A stretch of 34,451 nt of DNA. It comes from JANYCG01 sp031431035. Its GTDB lineage: Bacteria > Pseudomonadota > Gammaproteobacteria > Burkholderiales > Burkholderiaceae_C. The notes below the pieces were generated by a model. The model was not told the origin of the DNA and did not search any database. It saw only the letters and a program-made list of their open reading frames with translations. A program made the translations under genes and the position numbers. This document shows positions 32,209-34,451 of this stretch, piece after piece. The stretch is from NCBI GenBank assembly GCA_031431035.1, contig JANPCR010000197.1, positions 1 to 34,451 on the forward strand. The letters are read 5' to 3'. Position 1 is the first letter of the stretch. Every line of letters starts with the position of its first letter.

Positions 32209-32229
32209 AAATACCCAATATGGGTATTT
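32209..32229. promoter_or_regulatory. Perfect inverted repeat at the operon head
   Basis: Arms AAATACCCA and TGGGTATTT (9 bp each) flank the trinucleotide ATA. The site is 35-55 bp upstream of the first gene of the minus-strand acyl-CoA operon, and no gene lies on its other side for 180 bp. The position suits a repressor or activator operator. No regulator gene is present in this window. Confidence 0.5.
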
Positions 32230-32250
32230 GATGGTATCAAAACACGAATT

Positions 32251-32313
32251 ATGAATAAAATATGCCTTTAGCTCTCTTTTTATATGGATAGTCTGCTATG
32301 TATTTAATAGTAA
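32251..32313 (+). repeat. Dispersed intergenic repeat, copy C (diverged)
   Basis: AATAAAATATGCCTTTAGCT (32254-32273) and the following TCTC match the core of copy A with a few changes. The terminal hairpin is degenerate (CTGCTATG...AATAGTAAG, 32293-32313). There is no GAACCT palindrome in this copy. It has the same orientation as copy A. Confidence 0.6.
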
Positions 32314-32414
32314 GCTAGTCGGCCTAATTGGCGAGAGTTTACGTGGCGGGTCGGTCGCTTCGACGTGTGTCGGCTTGACCCTCTGATTTTTTGATTGCAC
32401 ATGCACTTTAACTG

Positions 32415-32891
32415 TTAAAGCGCCACCGACGGATCGCAGTAAAGCGCTGACAGCGGCAAGCGCTGGCCTGCCAAATAGTCGTCAAGGCACCGAAGCAGCA
32501 AGGGGCTGCGGTGGCGGTCTGCGCTGCCACGTATTTCGTCCGGCGTCATCCACAAGGTGCGCACGATGCCGTGGTCTAGCTGGGCACCCGGAACGGCGTG
32601 GCCCAAATCGCCACAAAATGCAAACCGCAAATAGGTCACGTCTTCGCCCGTGCTGGCGCGTTGCAGGCGCGACATGTAGATGCCGACCAAGGCGGTGGGG
32701 CGAAACGGGTGGGTGGTTTCTTCCAGCGTTTCGCGGGCGCAGGCGTCGATGAGCGATTCACCGGGGTCTAAATGACCCGCCGGGTTGTTGAGCTTCAGGC
32801 CTTCGGGCGTGTGCTCTTCAACCAGCAAAAATTGGCCATTGCGTTCGATGATGGCGGCGACGGTGACACTGGGCTTCCAACGTTGGGTCAT
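32415..32891 (-). CDS. NUDIX hydrolase, NudJ-like
   Basis: This is a 158-residue NUDIX pyrophosphohydrolase. The Nudix box occupies residues 39-61 as GHLDPGESLIDACARETLEE followed by TTH; the metal-binding RExxEE is intact, but the usual Gly at position 60 is Thr. KPSVTVAAIIERNGQFLLVEE starts the fold, and LNNPAGHL fits the NudJ (phosphatase) subgroup, which acts on thiamine pyrophosphate and nucleotides in E. coli. In related genomes this gene lies directly upstream of mnmA; here nearly 10 kb of accessory genes lie between. ATG 32891 is preferred over a TTG two codons earlier. A CTTTAAC-T-GTTAAAG palindrome overlaps the stop. Confidence 0.88.
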   Translation of the reverse strand: MTQRWKPSVTVAAIIERNGQFLLVEEHTPEGLKLNNPAGHLDPGESLIDACARETLEETTHPFRPTALVGIYMSRLQRASTGEDVTYLRFAFCGDLGHAVPGAQLDHGIVRTLWMTPDEIRGSADRHRSPLLLRCLDDYLAGQRLPLSALYCDPSVAL

Positions 32892-33073
32892 GCGCAATTA
32901 TGCCCACAGGCCCGTTGGCCCAGCAGGGCGCATCGCCACCGATACCACGCGGTTTGAGGCTGCTATGTCGGGGCAAGCCCGAGGTGCAAATGGCAAAATC
33001 TCGGGTAAGCTTGAGGTAAGGGAAGCGATGCGCCAGATCCCCCCAGAATTTAATTTAACTCAGGAGCCGCTTT

Positions 33074-34201
33074 ATGCTGATTGGCATACCCACCGAAACC
33101 ACAGTGGGCGAAACCCGCGTCGCCATCACGCCTGAAACGGCGAAAAAACTCAAAGCCCTGGGGCACACCCTGCGTATTCAAGCCGGTGCGGGCGTGGCCG
33201 CCAGCGTGACTGACGACGCATTTGCCGCCGCTGGGGCCGAGATTGTGGATGCCGCCAGCGCCTATGCCTGCGATCTGGTGCTCAAAGTTCGCGGCCCGTC
33301 TGACGCTGAATGCGCCCACATGAAACCTGGCACCACCTTGGTCGGCATGCTCAACCCGTTTGACGCGCCAGGCTTGCAGCGCCTGGCAACTGCGGGCCTA
33401 ACCGCTTACGCGCTAGAGGCGGCCCCCCGCACCACGCGGGCGCAAAGCATGGACGTGCTGTCCAGCCAGGCCAACATCGCCGGGTACAAGGCCGTGATGA
33501 TCGCCGCCGACAAATACCAGCGGTTTTTTCCCATGCTGATGACGGCTGCAGGCACCGTGAAGGCCGCGCGGGTGGTTATTTTGGGCGTCGGGGTGGCAGG
33601 TTTGCAAGCTATCGCCACGGCCAAACGCTTGGGCGCGGTGATTGAGGCGTCAGACGTGCGGCCCAGCGTGAAGGAGCAAATTGAATCGTTGGGTGGCAAG
33701 TTCATCGAAGTGTCGTACGACACGCCCGAAGAGAAAGAAGCCGCTGTGGGCGTGGGCGGCTACGCCAAGCCCATGCCGCCCAGCTGGTTGGCGCGTCAGC
33801 AGATTGAGGTCGCCAAGCGCGTTGCGCAGGCCGATATTGTCATTTCAACCGCGCTAATTCCGGGGCGTGCAGCGCCGACTTTGATCACCGAAGACATGGT
33901 CAAAAGCATGAAGCCCGGCTCTGTGATCGTGGACATTGCGGCGGGAAAGGGAGCGAACGGCGGAGGCAATTGCCCCATTTCAGAAGCTGACAAAACCGTC
34001 GTCAAACACGGCGTGACGCTGGTAGGTGACACCAATTTACCGGCTTTGGTGGCGGCAGACTCGTCGGCACTGTACGCCCGCAATGTGCTTGATTTTCTCA
34101 AGCTGATCATCAACAAAGAAGGCGCTCTGCATGTGGACATGGCAGACGATATTGTTGCCGCTTGCTTGATGGCGCAAGGTGGCGAAGTTAAACGCAAATA
34201 A
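33074..34201 (+). CDS. pntAA: Re/Si-specific NAD(P)+ transhydrogenase subunit alpha (domain I)
   Basis: This is the NAD(H)-binding soluble subunit of proton-translocating transhydrogenase, which couples the proton gradient to reduction of NADP by NADH. The 375-residue protein has the alanine dehydrogenase/PntA fold: MLIGIPTETTVGETRVAITP at the N terminus, the mobile-loop region, the Rossmann motif VVILGVGVAGLQAIATAKRLGA at about 168-190, and IPGRAAPTLITEDMV followed by PGSVIVDIAAGKGANGG. It is the short, split form without membrane helices, and the helices are encoded by the next gene. CAGGAG sits 9 nt before the ATG. The next gene starts 11 bp downstream. Confidence 0.95.
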   Translation: MLIGIPTETTVGETRVAITPETAKKLKALGHTLRIQAGAGVAASVTDDAFAAAGAEIVDAASAYACDLVLKVRGPSDAECAHMKPGTTLVGMLNPFDAPGLQRLATAGLTAYALEAAPRTTRAQSMDVLSSQANIAGYKAVMIAADKYQRFFPMLMTAAGTVKAARVVILGVGVAGLQAIATAKRLGAVIEASDVRPSVKEQIESLGGKFIEVSYDTPEEKEAAVGVGGYAKPMPPSWLARQQIEVAKRVAQADIVISTALIPGRAAPTLITEDMVKSMKPGSVIVDIAAGKGANGGGNCPISEADKTVVKHGVTLVGDTNLPALVAADSSALYARNVLDFLKLIINKEGALHVDMADDIVAACLMAQGGEVKRK

Positions 34202-34212
34202 GGAGAATAAAA

Positions 34213-34451
34213 ATGGACATTGTTTCCCCCACCATCACCAACCTCATCATCTTCGTGCTGGCCATTTACGTGGGTTACCACGTGGTCTGGACCGTCACAC
34301 CCGCCTTGCACACGCCGCTGATGGCGGTGACCAACGCCATTTCTGCCATCGTCATTGTGGGGGCCATGCTGGCGGCTGCGCTGACAGAAACCACGCTTGG
34401 CAAATCCATGGGCGTATTGGCCGTGGCCTTGGCTGCTGTTAACGTGTTTGG
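34213..34451 (+). CDS. pntAB: NAD(P) transhydrogenase membrane subunit (alpha 2), partial
   Basis: The ATG at 34213 follows GGAG (34202-34205). The open frame runs off the window end after 79 codons. It encodes a membrane protein beginning MDIVSPTITNLIIFVLAIYV, with two to three hydrophobic helices (LIIFVLAIYVGYHVVW, TNAISAIVIVGAMLAAAL, GVLAVALAAVNVFG). That is the domain II N-terminal portion found as a separate small subunit in bacteria with a split PntA. The NADP-binding subunit PntB should follow outside the window. Confidence 0.9.
   Translation, partial: MDIVSPTITNLIIFVLAIYVGYHVVWTVTPALHTPLMAVTNAISAIVIVGAMLAAALTETTLGKSMGVLAVALAAVNVF

Noticed and set aside
32406..32420. CTTTAAC-T-GTTAAAG palindrome at the NUDIX gene end
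   Set aside because: No U-tract follows and it overlaps the stop codon; probably coincidental or of little weight.
1..34451. CRISPR arrays, tRNA or rRNA genes
   Set aside because: No regularly spaced direct repeats with unique spacers were seen, and no tRNA- or rRNA-like sequence was recognised by eye.

Overview
The window looks like chromosomal DNA of a betaproteobacterium of the Burkholderiales, most probably the family Comamonadaceae (Rhodoferax/Polaromonas-like). The reasons are the moderately high GC content, the gene order fba ... purC ... purE-purK-tsaC, the tsaB-rimI-uracil-DNA-glycosylase cluster, a Bug-type periplasmic receptor, a three-gene proton-translocating transhydrogenase, and a short AT-rich intergenic repeat containing GGCCTCTAGC. 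Genus level is a guess.

Layout. 1-6.2 kb: class II fructose-bisphosphate aldolase, a vapBC toxin-antitoxin pair, purC, a thioredoxin/TPR co-chaperone on the opposite strand, then purE-purK. 6.2-15 kb: tsaC, a SemiSWEET transporter with dacB (minus strand), an EamA exporter, then tsaB-rimI-udg-pyrF and a membrane acyltransferase. 15-17.1 kb: a small, more AT-rich accessory patch with a second vapBC, degraded coding fragments including a remnant of a uvrA 3' end, and an unrecognised 304-residue protein. 17.1-22.6 kb: uvrA, ssb, a VOC protein and mnmA. 22.6-32.4 kb: an accessory catabolic region with tcuAB and a Bug receptor on the plus strand, mazEF, and a converging minus-strand operon of four genes (MaoC-like hydratase, CaiB-type CoA-transferase, CitE-like lyase, fumarase/PcaB-superfamily lyase). 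32.4-34.45 kb: a NUDIX hydrolase and the start of the pnt transhydrogenase operon.

How genes work together. PurC, PurE and PurK act in consecutive or nearby steps of IMP synthesis. TsaC and TsaB both serve the t6A tRNA modification. UvrA and SSB act in DNA repair and replication. TcuA/TcuB oxidise a tricarballylate-like acid, and the receptor probably captures such a carboxylate. The hydratase, CoA-transferase and CitE-like lyase match the enzyme types of itaconate or mesaconate breakdown through citramalyl-CoA to acetyl-CoA and pyruvate. The substrate and the role of the extra lyase cannot be fixed from sequence.

The most interesting items are the four-gene acyl-CoA operon with a strong palindrome at its head, the uvrA 3' remnant beside an unknown AT-rich gene, a three-copy dispersed repeat built around hairpins and perfect palindromic terminators, a 22-bp tandem repeat between converging genes, a Lys-Pro repeat at the N terminus of PurE, and three different toxin-antitoxin modules within 26 kb.
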